From NCBI RefSeq assembly GCF_007747795.1, contig NZ_CP036275.1, positions 744,001 through 808,000 on the forward strand: a stretch of 64,000 bases of DNA, given 5' to 3'. Below are positions 1 through 9,501 of this stretch, in pieces. Source of the DNA: Maioricimonas rarisocia. GTDB taxonomy: Bacteria > Planctomycetota > Planctomycetia > Planctomycetales > Planctomycetaceae. A program made the translations under genes and the position numbers. The notes beneath the pieces were generated by a model. The model made no database searches. It saw nothing but the letters and a program-made list of their open reading frames with translations, and was not told where the DNA came from. Within the stretch, counting starts at the first letter, position 1; each line of letters opens with the position of its first letter.

Positions 1-2
1 GT

Positions 3-548
3 TCGGGCAAGACGATTCTGGCTCTGGCAGCGGCACTGGAGTGCCGGACCCGCTATCGCCAGATCCTGCTCAGCCGTCCCACCGTGCCGCTGAGCAACCG
101 CGACCTCGGCTTTCTGCCCGGGGACGTCGCGGCAAAGCTCGACCCGTACATGCAGCCTCTGTTCGACAATCTGTCGGTCATTCGTCAGGAGGCGGGTGAG
201 GGAGAGCGGTCTCAGAAGATCCAGGAGATGCTCGAACTGCAGAAGCTGGAGATCACTCCGCTCGCCTACATTCGCGGCCGCAGTCTGCAGCGGGTCTTCT
301 TCATCGTCGACGAAGCACAGAACCTGACGCCGCACGAGATCAAGACGATCATCACCCGCTCGGGCGAAGGGACCAAGATTGTCTTTACGGGCGACATCCG
401 GCAGATCGATCACCCGTGGCTCGACTCGCTCTCGAATGGGCTGACGTACCTGATCAACCGCATGGTGGGGCAGCCGATCTACGCCCACATCACGCTCGAG
501 AAGAGCGAGCGTTCGCCGCTGGCCGAACTGGCCGCGGATCTGCTGTGA
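3..548 (+). CDS. phoH: PhoH family ATPase, 5'-truncated
   Basis: This is the C-terminal 181 residues of a PhoH-like P-loop ATPase; the window edge cuts off the N-terminus. The reading frame opens inside the Walker A motif (SGKT at visible residues 1-4). A Walker B-like stretch follows (FFIVDEAQN, about residues 99-107), then the FTGD..QID segment typical of PhoH. Whole PhoH proteins are usually 320-350 residues, so about half is present. The family consists of cytoplasmic ATPases linked to RNA metabolism and phosphate stress; the exact role is not shown here. The stop is followed by a repeat-rich gap, so no downstream operon partner is seen. Confidence 0.93.
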   Translation, partial: SGKTILALAAALECRTRYRQILLSRPTVPLSNRDLGFLPGDVAAKLDPYMQPLFDNLSVIRQEAGEGERSQKIQEMLELQKLEITPLAYIRGRSLQRVFFIVDEAQNLTPHEIKTIITRSGEGTKIVFTGDIRQIDHPWLDSLSNGLTYLINRMVGQPIYAHITLEKSERSPLAELAADLL

Positions 549-682
549 CCGGGTCACGGGGTGGCCGGGGCGCAGGTTGGACGTCCGGTGTTGCTGACGG
601 CGTCCATGCAAGCGTGACGTGCGATTGGGCAAGAGACGTCACGGCCCCAGAGTGATGTAGGGCAGGCTCTGCCTGCCGTAGC

Positions 683-1038
683 ATGTAGGGTGCTGTCGCC
701 GCAGGCGACGCACCGATGATGACCAGAACGCGTGTGACATGCGGTTGGTGCGTCACGGAGGTACCCGGGCGAGGGACCTTCACCTCGGGTGGGTTGCCGA
801 AAGACTGGCTTGCCGTGACACACCCTACGCCGCCGGTCCGTCCCTGAATGCTACGTGCCGGGACCAGTCCCAGCCTACCCTCAAACGCGTCCTGGCGAGC
901 CCGGAGCGTGAGCTCCGGGATGAGCACCGTCCCTCTTGGGAAGTCCCCGAGCTGACACTCGGGGCTCGCCTGGGCTGAAACACTGGTGACCATGTCGCTG
1001 CGCGACCCCGGTTGGCGAGCAACCGGGGCTACCCGATG
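683..1038. repeat. 356-bp direct repeat, copy 1
   Basis: Nearly identical to 1085-1440, offset 402 bp, with about eight mismatches by eye. In order it contains a GTAGGGTG...CACCCTAC element (685-828), a GGGACCAGTCCCAGCC module (about 859-876), a GAGCCCGGAGCGTGAGCTCC palindrome and an AACCGGGG palindrome (about 1007-1028). Confidence 0.95.
685..828. repeat. REPIN-like intergenic element, copy 1
   Basis: Left GTAGGGTGCTGTCGCCGC, inner GGCGACGCACC and GGTGCGTCACGG, right GCCGTGACACACCCTAC. Each half is itself a partial palindrome. 144 bp, nested in the 356-bp direct repeat. Confidence 0.93.
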
Positions 1039-1084
1039 ATGGGCGCTGCACTCGCTGCGCTCGTCCCGACCCCGGCCACCCGGA

Positions 1085-1440
1085 ATGTAGGGTGCTGTCG
1101 CCGCAGGCGACGCACCGATGATGACCAGAACGCGTGTGACATGCGGTTGGTGCGTCACGGAGGTTCCCGGGCGAGGGACCTTCACCTCGGGTGGGTTGCC
1201 GAAAGACTGGCTTGCCGTGACACACCCTACGCCGCCGGTCCGTCCCTGAATGCTACGTGCCGGGACCAGTCCCAGCCTACCCTCAAACGCGTCCTGGCGA
1301 GCCCGGAGCGTGAGCTCCGGGATGAACACCGTCCCTTTTAGGAGGTCCCCGAGCTGACACTCGGGGCTCGCCTGCGCTGAAACGCTGGTGACCATGTCGC
1401 TGCGCGACCCCGGTTGGCGAGCAACCGGGGCTACCCGATG
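1085..1440. repeat. 356-bp direct repeat, copy 2
   Basis: Second copy of the unit at 683-1038, with the same module order. It ends 18 bp before the stop codon of the minus-strand gene at 1459-2556. The two copies are separated by 46 bp that carry another recurrent module (CACTCGCTGCGCTCG, 1041-1081). Confidence 0.95.
1087..1230. repeat. REPIN-like intergenic element, copy 2
   Basis: Same as copy 1 with one substitution near the middle; 144 bp. Confidence 0.93.
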
Positions 1441-1458
1441 CCCCCCGGCTCGCCTGCT

Positions 1459-2556
1459 CTAATCAACAACGTCCGCAGGCGGAGCAGGGCGGTTCGGACG
1501 ATTCGGATCAGGCGGCGTCGGCTTTGGCGGCTCACGGCCCATGCAGGTCGTCTTCAGATCCGCTCCCAGGCCGATCCAGTACTCGCTCCCCTCGGCATAG
1601 GGAACCCAGCCGGCCGAAAAGCCGTGGCTCGCGGCAACATTGCGAGCCGCCAGGTACGTCTCGAACCCGTCGCTGAAGACCCGGAAGTCGATGTAATGCT
1701 GACGGGGATTGAGCTGCTTGAGCCACTGGTTGTACAGCGAGTTGCCGCGAGTGAGCGTCTCGGTCCGGTCGCCTGCGTCCTCGCGATGAAAGACCGCCAG
1801 TCGCGGCTTGGCATCGCCGGCAATGCGGATCTTCAGCTGCACGTATCGGTCGCCGACGAACCGGTTCTCGAACAGCGTGGCCAGCTTCTCGCAGTCGATC
1901 CGTCCGTCGCGGATGAGCGTCCGTAGGGCGGGGCGGATGATCTGCTGGGCTTCACGCTGCAGGCCCTCGGTATTGAGCGGCACGATACGGCCGTTGCTGC
2001 AGATGAACACCACCCCTTTGGCTCCCTTGGGGGCCGGGCGGGGATCGGGCAGGTTGACGATGCGGGCATCCTGGTCGGGACCTTTGGCCGGCGTCTCCGC
2101 CAGGCGAGCCTTGAGGGCCGCGATCTTCTCCTGCTGCTCGCGGACGCGGCGTTCGAGTTCATCGACCTTCGGCTTGCGCTCGGCCAGTTCCTTCTTGAGG
2201 ACTTCCGGATCGATCTGAGAAGAGCTGAGCTTTTCGAGTTCCTTTCTCAACTGCTCGAGGAGTTCCTGCTGCTGGTCGAGTCGGGCCTGCTGAGTGGGAA
2301 GTTCCGGTTCCTGTTCCTTCCATTCGGCCCGCTGCTGTTCAAGCAGAGCCTTCAGCTCTTCGGACTCGGCCAGGGCGGTCTGGTACTGTTCTTCGCTGAT
2401 CTCTTCGACGAACCCCTTGATCCGCTCGACCGCCTCGCCGACCCCCACCTGTGTGACGATCAGCATGATGATCAGGATGCCGACCACGTTGGTCATCGTG
2501 TCCAGCAGCGAGTCGAGGCTGGCACCGCCGGAATCGGATTTTCTGCGTCTGGCCAT
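1459..2556 (-). CDS. ExbD/MotB-like membrane protein with coiled coil (Asp-bearing paralogue)
   Basis: A 365-residue protein with one N-terminal membrane segment (about residues 18-37). Asp19 sits at the membrane entrance, the position of the proton-carrying Asp in ExbD/TolR/MotB. The TM is followed by a long Glu/Gln/Lys-rich coiled coil (about 50-165) and a folded C-terminal domain (about 170-350) that I do not recognise. The tail is Pro-rich. No OmpA-type peptidoglycan-binding motif is seen. It is the last gene of a three-gene operon, starting 4 bp after the stop of its paralogue at 2561-3373. The first 31 residues align with that paralogue without gaps. Likely an inner-membrane partner of the channel protein at 3385-4902; its function is inferred only from topology and neighbours. 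Confidence 0.85.
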   Translation of the reverse strand: MARRRKSDSGGASLDSLLDTMTNVVGILIIMLIVTQVGVGEAVERIKGFVEEISEEQYQTALAESEELKALLEQQRAEWKEQEPELPTQQARLDQQQELLEQLRKELEKLSSSQIDPEVLKKELAERKPKVDELERRVREQQEKIAALKARLAETPAKGPDQDARIVNLPDPRPAPKGAKGVVFICSNGRIVPLNTEGLQREAQQIIRPALRTLIRDGRIDCEKLATLFENRFVGDRYVQLKIRIAGDAKPRLAVFHREDAGDRTETLTRGNSLYNQWLKQLNPRQHYIDFRVFSDGFETYLAARNVAASHGFSAGWVPYAEGSEYWIGLGADLKTTCMGREPPKPTPPDPNRPNRPAPPADVVD

Positions 2557-2560
2557 GGAT

Positions 2561-3373
2561 TCAGCGCCGGAAGATGCTCAAGTCGATGTCCCCCTGGGTG
2601 GGGACGGGGAGCTTGCCGTTGCGGCAGTAACCGTTGGGACCGTAATGCGAGCGGGCCACGTTGCGGGCCGTGTTGTACGTGCCGACTGCGTCGGGGCGGA
2701 TCAGGAATACGATCTGTCCCTTCGGCTTTGCAGAGACCCGCTCGAGCAGCTTGCGGAACTCGCCCTCTTCTTTCGCAATGTCGCCGCGAAGGATTCGCAG
2801 CGGCTCGTCACTTTCGTGCACGGCCAGTCCGGTGGCAGTGCATTCGACGAAGGTGGGATCGATATCGACGCCGCTTCCGCCCGGGCGAATCTGCACGACC
2901 GCCTCTTCCGGACCGGCATTCCGCTTGCGGATCTCCTCTTCGAGCTCCGCGATCAGCTTGTCGAGGTTCTCGGCTTCGGGGCCGAGTTCGGCGAGCCGCT
3001 TGCGAAGCCGGTTCGACTCGGCCAGCATCTTCGCGTACTCACTGGCCGAATCGGATCGCCCCAGCATCTCCTGCTGTTCCGATTCGAGCGTCTCGGCCTC
3101 GTCGAGCGCGGCAGCAAGCTGCTTGCGGAGCTCTTCGGCTTCGGCGAGCAGGCGTTTCAGATTCTCCAGCTCGTTGCGGTCCAGTTCGTTGGACGCTTCG
3201 AGTTCGGTGAATTCGTCGTAGCGGCTGACGACGTCGTTGGTCTGCTCCCGGTCCATCTGCCCAAGTGCCAGTGCCGTGATCATCAGCGTCAGCACGCCGA
3301 TCAGGCAGGCAAGGATACTCAGGAACGGGAACAGCGAAACGGCTTCGCCATCGTCGGAGCGGCGTCTGGCCAT
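2561..3373 (-). CDS. ExbD/MotB-like membrane protein with coiled coil (Ser-bearing paralogue)
   Basis: A 270-residue protein with an N-terminal MARRR start, one membrane segment (about residues 15-37), a coiled coil (about 40-150) and a C-terminal domain (about 165-265) of unknown fold. It aligns gap-free with the start of the protein at 1459-2556 (shared Ser13, Leu14, Gly26, Met31). Position 19, which is Asp in the paralogue, is Ser here, so this copy lacks the usual proton-relay acid. The gene lies 11 bp downstream of the MotA/ExbB-like gene and 4 bp upstream of the paralogue, consistent with one transcript. Probably a structural or non-conducting B subunit; this is an inference. Confidence 0.85.
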   Translation of the reverse strand: MARRRSDDGEAVSLFPFLSILACLIGVLTLMITALALGQMDREQTNDVVSRYDEFTELEASNELDRNELENLKRLLAEAEELRKQLAAALDEAETLESEQQEMLGRSDSASEYAKMLAESNRLRKRLAELGPEAENLDKLIAELEEEIRKRNAGPEEAVVQIRPGGSGVDIDPTFVECTATGLAVHESDEPLRILRGDIAKEEGEFRKLLERVSAKPKGQIVFLIRPDAVGTYNTARNVARSHYGPNGYCRNGKLPVPTQGDIDLSIFRR

Positions 3374-3384
3374 GGCGTGGCTCC

Positions 3385-4902
3385 CTAGCCCTGGTGTCCG
3401 TTGCGGCGACCATTACGCCGGCCGAACAGGCTCCAGCCGGTGCGGGCCGCCGGTGCGGCTGTCTGGATCACGACCTGTTGTTCGCCCAGCCGCCCCAGTA
3501 CCCCGTTGAGCGAATCAACGCCGGTCTCGAGGGCCTTGAAGTAGCCGTTGAGAGACTCGGCGGCGTTCTGCATCGAGGCGTTCAGTCCCTCCTGAGCCTC
3601 GCTGGTCTGGCTGGCCAGCGACGTCATGGCTTCGGCCTGTTTTGCAGAGAGTTCCTGCAGCCGCTCACTCAGGCCGTTGAGGGCGTTCATCGTCTGCTGC
3701 ATCTGCTTGAGCGTCTGCTGATGCCGTTGCTGGAGCTGTTCGTCCGCCTTGCTCCACCGTTGTGCCATCTGCTGGCCGAGCGAATCGCCCATGGCGTCGA
3801 GCTTCTTCGACCAGGTCTTCAGCTCGGCGTGGTGGGGCGCCATGGCCGCGTCGATCGCCGCCTGCAGGGCTTTGGGATCGACGCCGCTCGCGGCCGGCAC
3901 GTCCCGGTTGCCGTCCTTGAGCCGCTTGAGCAGGTTCTCGTTGCAGTATTCGTCGACGCCGTTAAGCAGGTCGTCTTCGGCTTTCTGCATGGCGGTCGTG
4001 GGAAACATCACCATGATGCTGAAGACGAGTGCGACGAGCGTGGTGTCGAACGCGGTTGAGAGTCCGCCGGTCACGCTGTTGAGCGATTCCTTGAGGGCGT
4101 CCATGTCGGCCGACGAGTTGAGCGAACCGGAGAAGCCACCCACCGCGCTGCTGATGCCGATGACGGTGCCGATGAAGCCCAGAATCGGGATCGCCCAGAT
4201 GAAGACCTTCAGCAGGGTATAACTCGAAGCGACCGAGTTGGCGTCGATGTCGGACTGCGAAGACAGCCGGGCGGCCACCTCGCTGTTGCTGCGGAGCACG
4301 CGGAAGTGCTCGAGCCCCCGCAGCACGCGATTGATGAGAAAGCTTTCACCGTGCCGGACCGGCAGGCCCCGGATGTGGCGGACGAACTGGTTGACCGTCT
4401 TGACGGTGATGTCCTTCGAGATCTCGTTGGGGAGCAGGTCGAAGAGCATCGAGTCCTTCTGGACGGCCAGCTTGCGGGACTTGAGGAACAGGATGGCGAC
4501 GGACCAGCCGAGCAGGAAGACCATCACGAACTGCACCCAGCCCCGTTCGAGGAAGAGCTGGCCGAACCACGTGCTCTGGAGCACGAACATGATCGCGTAG
4601 AAGGCGACGAACAGTCCGAAGCCGATACCCGCGCCCGCGACCATGCTGACCTGCGTCGCATCGGCGTAGTCGTGTTTGCTGCCGGCATCAGGGGCCGGCG
4701 GTCCGCTGGCGGGACTGCTGCCGGTCGAGCCCCGCGCCGGCTCGTCGACGTTGATCTGAAACGGGACGTCGGCGTCGGTCCCGCTGGGTGTCTCGAGGAC
4801 CTGCGCGTGGTGGCAGTAGGGGCAGCGGACCTTACTGCCCACATTCTCTTCGCGGACTTTGAGCTTCTTCTGGCACTTGGCGCAAACGAACTCGAGGTAC
4901 AT
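3385..4902 (-). CDS. MotA/TolQ/ExbB-like proton channel protein with zinc ribbon and coiled-coil tail
   Basis: A 505-residue protein from the ATG at 4902 (GGAG lies 10-14 bp upstream); an open frame further upstream looks non-coding. Domains in order are a zinc ribbon with Cys7, Cys10, Cys27 and Cys30; a low-complexity linker; two TMs (about 85-140); and the MotA/TolQ/ExbB core, with a Gly-rich TM (IPILGFIGTVIG, about 230-250) and a second TM (AFDTTLVALVFS, about 280-300). A Gln-rich coiled coil (about 340-470) and a basic tail with two GRRNG copies follow. The long helical tail is unlike plain ExbB or TolQ and recalls MotA-like proteins with cytoplasmic tails. First gene of the three-gene operon. 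The substrate or output of the predicted channel is unknown. Confidence 0.88.
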   Translation of the reverse strand: MYLEFVCAKCQKKLKVREENVGSKVRCPYCHHAQVLETPSGTDADVPFQINVDEPARGSTGSSPASGPPAPDAGSKHDYADATQVSMVAGAGIGFGLFVAFYAIMFVLQSTWFGQLFLERGWVQFVMVFLLGWSVAILFLKSRKLAVQKDSMLFDLLPNEISKDITVKTVNQFVRHIRGLPVRHGESFLINRVLRGLEHFRVLRSNSEVAARLSSQSDIDANSVASSYTLLKVFIWAIPILGFIGTVIGISSAVGGFSGSLNSSADMDALKESLNSVTGGLSTAFDTTLVALVFSIMVMFPTTAMQKAEDDLLNGVDEYCNENLLKRLKDGNRDVPAASGVDPKALQAAIDAAMAPHHAELKTWSKKLDAMGDSLGQQMAQRWSKADEQLQQRHQQTLKQMQQTMNALNGLSERLQELSAKQAEAMTSLASQTSEAQEGLNASMQNAAESLNGYFKALETGVDSLNGVLGRLGEQQVVIQTAAPAARTGWSLFGRRNGRRNGHQG

Positions 4903-5618
4903 CGGCGGGCGTCTCTCCGGGGGCGGGGCAGCGGGGGGTAACCGGCGGTGCCGTGTGCAGGGAGGCTGCCGGCGACGCGGCGAAGGCAGCTCTCCCTTGA
5001 GAGTATCGCTCGCGAATCCTGCTTGGCAACTCAGGCTGCGGGGGAGGGAGCGTGGCCGGCGAAGAGGACGCCTTCGGATTTCCGAAGTTGAGGGGCTTTT
5101 TTCAGTTGATCGAGTGAGATTCCGTCCGTTCTTGAGGTCATATGAATGTCGCTTCGATTTCGTCGAACGTGCCGTCAGGCCGGTCATCTGCCGTACAGGC
5201 GGGCCGGGCCGTCGAAACGGGCAGCCGTCTGTCGGGAGCGGCGTGTGTTAAGAAGAGCAGTGAGTCCGCACGAATTCCGCCAATTCCAACGTGGCGGACT
5301 TGTGCAACGTAAGAATTGATGTGATATGATTCCACGAGTCCCTGAGGCGACTGTGCCGAATCCCCGTGGTTCGTGCGTACTCATCGCCACAGGACCAGCG
5401 AAGCTCTCTCACCACCTGGATCTCCCCGTAGATCCACCTCCGCCGGGCCGAACATACCTCTGTTCCCTCCTGCGTTAGAGTGATGCCAGCTGGCGGGCCA
5501 GACCTCCTTTAATCGAAATATTTCGTTCAGCCACGTCCCCGTGGGATTCTACCCGTGCGCCCGGTCGCTTCGGGGGCGTGCTGGATGTTTGTACTCCTTT
5601 TCCATAAAGGTCTGCCCG
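4903..5618. other. divergent intergenic region
   Basis: No convincing gene. It separates the minus-strand channel operon from the plus-strand DUF1559 gene and should carry both promoters. It contains a short perfect hairpin (CTTCGGA...TCCGAAG, 5072-5087) followed by a T-run at 5097-5102. A TATGAT box at 5325-5330 is a possible -10, but no good -35 is seen at the right spacing. Confidence 0.5.
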
Positions 5619-6629
5619 ATGATGAGACTCCGTCGACGTGGTTTTACGCTCATTGAACTGCTGGTGGTGATCGCGATTATCGCGATCCTCATCGCTCTGC
5701 TGCTGCCCGCCGTGCAGCAGGCCCGCGAAGCGGCTCGCCGCAGCCAGTGCAAGAACAATCTCAAGCAGTTCGGTCTGGCGATCCACAACTATCACGACAC
5801 GCATGGCGTGTTCCCGCAGGCGACGTTCGGCTCGGTCTACGATTCCGGTGCGGGAGGCAATGCCTGGCGCGGCTTCAGTGCGCATGCCATGCTGCTGCCG
5901 TACCTCGACCAGGCACCGCTGTACAATCAGATCAACCTGAATCTGATGTACGAGGACAATAACACCGCCAACAACGACCCGACGAACCGGGAACTCAGCC
6001 GCACGAAGATCCCGGCGTTTCTCTGTCCCTCCGACTCGGCCTGGCCGGGGTCGGAAGCGGGGAACAACTACGTCGTTTCTGCCGGACCGGCACTGTTCTG
6101 GCAGCGTTCGCAGGCCGATTCGATCGGTCACTTCAACAACGAGCGGACGATCGGCTTCCGCGACCTGCTCGACGGCTCGTCGAACACCATCGCCGCTTCG
6201 GAAGTGATCAAGGGAGACAACACCGGCGCGCAGTTCCGCGTGGAAAGCGACCTCGTCCGGGGTATCTCGATCAGCTTTGCGAATGTCCGTCCCAGCCGCG
6301 CCGACCTGGATGCGTACGGCCAGGCCTGCATGGCCGGTACCAGCAACCATCACTCGCATCAGCATCGCGAGTGGATGAACGGTATCGGTGGGCAGACGGT
6401 CTTCAATACGCTCAATACGCCGAACTCGGCCAATCCCGACTGCCACGAGTGCACCGGCTGCGGCTGGTACGACAGCCGCGGCGTCTGGACGGCCCGCAGC
6501 CGCCACACCGGCGGTGTGCACGCTCTGCTCGGAGACGGTGCCGTTCGCTTCATCAGCGAAAACATCGACTTCGACAACTGGCAGCGGCTCGGCCACATCG
6601 CCGACGGCGAGACGATCGGCGAATTCTGA
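5619..6629 (+). CDS. DUF1559 prepilin-like protein
   Basis: A 336-residue member of the large planctomycete DUF1559 family. The N-terminus has the type IV prepilin signature: RRRG followed by [16 protein letters not shown], with predicted cleavage between Gly and Phe. The conserved [14 protein letters not shown] stretch and a C-terminal H[15 protein letters not shown] motif follow. The start is set by the ATG at 5619, 8 bp after AAAGG; an in-frame ATG further upstream would place unsupported residues before the leader. Function is unknown; family members are thought to be secreted, pseudopilin-like surface proteins. A strong hairpin terminator follows at 6668. Confidence 0.95.
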   Translation: MMRLRRRGFTLIELLVVIAIIAILIALLLPAVQQAREAARRSQCKNNLKQFGLAIHNYHDTHGVFPQATFGSVYDSGAGGNAWRGFSAHAMLLPYLDQAPLYNQINLNLMYEDNNTANNDPTNRELSRTKIPAFLCPSDSAWPGSEAGNNYVVSAGPALFWQRSQADSIGHFNNERTIGFRDLLDGSSNTIAASEVIKGDNTGAQFRVESDLVRGISISFANVRPSRADLDAYGQACMAGTSNHHSHQHREWMNGIGGQTVFNTLNTPNSANPDCHECTGCGWYDSRGVWTARSRHTGGVHALLGDGAVRFISENIDFDNWQRLGHIADGETIGEF

Positions 6630-6667
6630 TCGGGACACTGTGCAGTCCGATCAGCTTCCGTTCAATG

Positions 6668-6705
6668 CGACTGCGGCCGGCACATGGCTGGCTGCAGTCG
6701 TTTTT
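6668..6705 (+). terminator. intrinsic terminator after DUF1559 gene
   Basis: CGACTGCGGCC pairs with GGCTGCAGTCG with one wobble or mismatch, and five T residues follow. It lies 39 bp after the stop of the DUF1559 gene and before the small lipoprotein gene. Confidence 0.8.
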
Positions 6706-6773
6706 CGGTTGAATTCCGCGCGGCTGTTGCCGCAAGGTGCGCCGCGCGTTCATTGCAGTGAGAGGGAAGTGTC

Positions 6774-7100
6774 ATGCGTCTGCTGATTTCCTGTGTGTTT
6801 GTTCTGGGTCTGTCGCTGAGCGGTTGCGGAGGCCCGTCGGATACCGTCATTCCGATCGATGAGTCGGCGATGCCGTCTGTCGAGCAGCGGCTGAAGACAT
6901 CGCTCGAGTCGATTGCGGAAACCGGCGTCGTCGGCAGCGCCATCGAAGAACTTCGTTCGCAGATCGAAGAGCTCAAGAGCATCAATGCGACCACTGGCGA
7001 ACAGCTTGCCAATCAGCTTCAGGATCTCGAGCAGGCTGAACAGGCCGGCAAGAGGGCCAGCGTGAAGAAGATTGCCGACGACATGGCGACCCAGCTCTGA
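6774..7100 (+). CDS. small lipoprotein, helical
   Basis: A 108-residue protein with a lipoprotein signal peptide ending in LSGC (lipid-modified Cys18 expected). The rest is acidic and Glu/Gln/Lys-rich, probably helical (about residues 38-108). A good ribosome-binding sequence (GAGAGGGAAG) precedes the ATG. Family not recognised. It lies just downstream of a DUF1559 gene, a common arrangement for small planctomycete lipoproteins, but the terminator at 6668 suggests separate transcription. Confidence 0.8.
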   Translation: MRLLISCVFVLGLSLSGCGGPSDTVIPIDESAMPSVEQRLKTSLESIAETGVVGSAIEELRSQIEELKSINATTGEQLANQLQDLEQAEQAGKRASVKKIADDMATQL

Positions 7101-7681
7101 GGTCGTTCGACTGCTTTGGTTGATCGCAGTTCAGATTCCGTGCGCAGCGGCCGCGTGATTGCGGTCGCTGCGACGACAATACAGTAAAATCACACGAACC
7201 CCTGGCCACGCTCGACCCGTTGCCAGGGCCGCTCGCCCGGAAGCATGCTGTCCGTGTGGGCGAAGTCACTCTTCCATAAGGGGGGACGCCGGGCCGACCG
7301 CTTGCATCGCAGTCTCATTCTCAGGTTTGATTTCCGGTTTCTGCGAAACTGCGGGCACGAACTATCCCGGCGGAGCATGCGAGTCGGCAGACTCTGCACG
7401 GCTCAACGTCTGACATTGACTTGCAGCCGGGGTTTCGTGCCAGCGTGACATCGGACACCGCGAGTGAATGCCGCGGCCGCTCTGCAAGGGACGAACTTCC
7501 TGCCCGGTCCGTCCATCCGGGCGAGTCGGCGAGGCTCAGAGTCGACGTTTTACTGCACTTGTTCCGTGGCAGATCTGCGCGCGGGCCGGCCGCCTCCAGG
7601 GCTGGGATGTGGTCGTCTCGACGCCGCTCCGCCGGAAGACAGGCGTCATGTTCTGTTGTTCCATTCTCAAAGGAGTCTGTG
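7101..7681. other. intergenic leader of DUF1559 gene
   Basis: No supported gene. A GC-rich hairpin (CGCAGCGGCCGC...GCGGTCGCTGCG, about 7143-7171) lies shortly after the lipoprotein stop but has no T-run. The remainder probably holds the promoter and a long leader for the gene at 7682. An open frame joins this region to that gene, but its translation does not resemble DUF1559 proteins. Confidence 0.5.
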
Positions 7682-8704
7682 ATGACATCGTCAAAGTGTC
7701 AGCGGCGAGGGTTTACACTCATCGAATTACTTGTGGTGATCGCCATCATCGCGATCCTCATCGCGCTGCTGCTGCCGGCCGTGCAGCAGGCACGTGAAGC
7801 GGCCCGCCGCAGTCAGTGCAAGAACAACCTCAAGCAGCTTGGTCTGGCTCTGCACAACTACCACGACGTGTACGGCAGCTTTCCGCCCGCCTACATCGAT
7901 CTGCGGGGCGCTCCGGGAGGCATTCCGGACAACGACGGCCACTGGGCCTGGTCGGCCATGATCCTGCCGCAGATGGACCAGGCGCCGCTCTACAACCAGC
8001 TTCAGGTCGGTACGCTGACCGCCACACAAGCCATCTCGGCCAACCAGGCGGACATGCAGCGGAAGTACGCGGCGTTTCGTTGCCCTTCGGACGTCGGTCC
8101 GGATACTCACGACGCGGGCGTCGAACCCGGTTACGCAATCGAGAACTCGTCGAACACGAACCTGGGGCTGTCGCTGACCAACTACGTCGTGGCGAACAAC
8201 AACGCCTCGGTGCGGCAGCGTCAGGCGACCGATCCGGCCAACGGTGTCACGGGGGCCGTCGGGGCGTTCTTCCGCGACAGCAAGATCGGCATGCGGGACA
8301 TGCTCGATGGCAGCAGCAACACCATTCTGGTGGGTGAGCGTGCCTGGCGTCAGGGGAGCGTCCGCATGTCGGCCGGGACCCTGCTGGCCGTGCGGGATGC
8401 CAACGCCAACGGCCCCTCGGCCCAGGACGCGAGCGTTGCATGGAATCAGGGGCTCATGTCGATTGCCGGCAGTGTTCGCTGGCCGATGAACCCGGTCATG
8501 ACCTCCCCCAATACCGACCGCAGCCAGGCATTCAGCAGTCTGCACGAAGGAGGCATCCAGGTGCTTCTGGGAGATGGTTCGGTCCGGTTCATCAGCGAGA
8601 ACATCGACCTGCGTAACGAGTTCGTCGGCAGCCGCTGGCCAGTCGACAGCGTGCTCGAGGCTCTCGTCGGCATCGCCGACGGTGAGGTCCTGGGCGAATT
8701 CTGA
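7682..8704 (+). CDS. DUF1559 prepilin-like protein
   Basis: A 340-residue paralogue of the gene at 5619. It has a type IV prepilin leader (QRRG before [16 protein letters not shown]), the [15 protein letters not shown] motif, a middle region with the [15 protein letters not shown] stretch, and the C-terminal [18 protein letters not shown] motif. The ATG at 7682 follows AAAGGAG at a good distance. It is followed by a small carboxypeptidase-regulatory-like lipoprotein gene, probably co-transcribed. Confidence 0.95.
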   Translation: MTSSKCQRRGFTLIELLVVIAIIAILIALLLPAVQQAREAARRSQCKNNLKQLGLALHNYHDVYGSFPPAYIDLRGAPGGIPDNDGHWAWSAMILPQMDQAPLYNQLQVGTLTATQAISANQADMQRKYAAFRCPSDVGPDTHDAGVEPGYAIENSSNTNLGLSLTNYVVANNNASVRQRQATDPANGVTGAVGAFFRDSKIGMRDMLDGSSNTILVGERAWRQGSVRMSAGTLLAVRDANANGPSAQDASVAWNQGLMSIAGSVRWPMNPVMTSPNTDRSQAFSSLHEGGIQVLLGDGSVRFISENIDLRNEFVGSRWPVDSVLEALVGIADGEVLGEF

Positions 8705-8805
8705 AACTGGCATTGCCGGGGGGTGGGGCGGCGCTGCTGATGGCGGCGAACGCCCCTCGGCAGGTTCCACACACGACGAATCAATCAAAGCGAAGAAGCA
8801 GAGAT

Positions 8806-9282
8806 ATGAACAAGCTTGCATCGCGCGGCCCGTGGCTGTTGCCAGTGGTCCTGCTGCTGACTGGCGCGGGGTGCACCGGAAGCTCGGATGCCCCGGCACT
8901 CGGCCGCGTCAGCGGAACGGTCACGCTCAATGGCGAACCGCTGCCGGACGCCACCGTCGTTTTCGTCCCGGAGAAAGGTCGCAGTTCCATTGCGGTCACC
9001 GACGAGTCGGGGGAGTACTCGCTGCAGTACACGAACGACAAGGCAGGAGCCGTCGTCGGTCAGCACACCGTGCGGATTACGACGGGGGTGGAAGGCTTCG
9101 AGGGAGAAGGTGGCCAGGGCCGCGAAGCCCGGCCCGAACGGGTTCCTCCGCACTACAATTCGGTCAGTGAACTCAAGGAAGAGGTCGCCTCCGGCAGCAG
9201 CACGATCGACTTCGACCTGAAGTCGGACGGCGGTACCTACGCCACGTCCGGCGAAGGTGGAGCGAAAGTTCCGGACGCGTAA
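8806..9282 (+). CDS. lipoprotein with carboxypeptidase-regulatory-like domain
   Basis: A 158-residue protein with a lipobox at TGAGC (Cys23). It continues with the [21 protein letters not shown] pattern of the carboxypeptidase-regulatory-like / transthyretin-type beta-sandwich. Such small lipoproteins recur in planctomycetes beside DUF1559 genes; their function is unknown. It begins about 100 bp after the DUF1559 stop, so the two may be co-transcribed. The hairpin at 9332 probably ends the unit. Confidence 0.9.
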   Translation: MNKLASRGPWLLPVVLLLTGAGCTGSSDAPALGRVSGTVTLNGEPLPDATVVFVPEKGRSSIAVTDESGEYSLQYTNDKAGAVVGQHTVRITTGVEGFEGEGGQGREARPERVPPHYNSVSELKEEVASGSSTIDFDLKSDGGTYATSGEGGAKVPDA

Positions 9283-9331
9283 GCCTCCGGTCGTTGCCGC
9301 TCGACGGGCGTAATCCAATCAGTCTGAGAGA

Positions 9332-9364
9332 GGCGGTGGCCGAGACTTCGGCAGCCGCCTTCTC
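9332..9364 (+). terminator. probable terminator hairpin
   Basis: GGCGGTGGCCGA pairs imperfectly with TTCGGCAGCCGCC around a short loop. The following T-tract is weak (TTCTCC). It lies 50 bp after the lipoprotein stop. Confidence 0.5.
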
Positions 9365-9501
9365 CATTTGGTCCGATGGTCGAGACCGTTTCCGACTGGC
9401 AGCGTGGCGGGTTCCCGGCGAGGGGGGCGCCGGCCTATAGTGGGAAGACTGCGTCCGTGTGTGCGGACGTGAACTTCCTCCGCGCCGAAGCGGTGTCACG
9501 G

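Larger units (their letters stand above)
549..1458. other. gene-free gap filled by repeats
   Basis: I see no credible gene here. The gap holds a 356-bp direct repeat (683-1038 and 1085-1440) made of palindromic modules shared with other gaps in the window. A long open frame on the minus strand repeats itself internally and is judged an artefact of the repeat. Confidence 0.8.

Noticed and set aside
490-1395. 301-residue open frame on the minus strand that repeats itself
   Set aside because: It runs through the 356-bp direct repeat, shows an internal near-identical duplication in translation, and is also open in other frames; no protein-like composition.
1459-4902. Zorya defence system or flagellar MotAB
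   Set aside because: There is no ZorC/D/E-like gene, no OmpA domain in the B subunits and no flagellar genes; only the channel-type architecture is shared.
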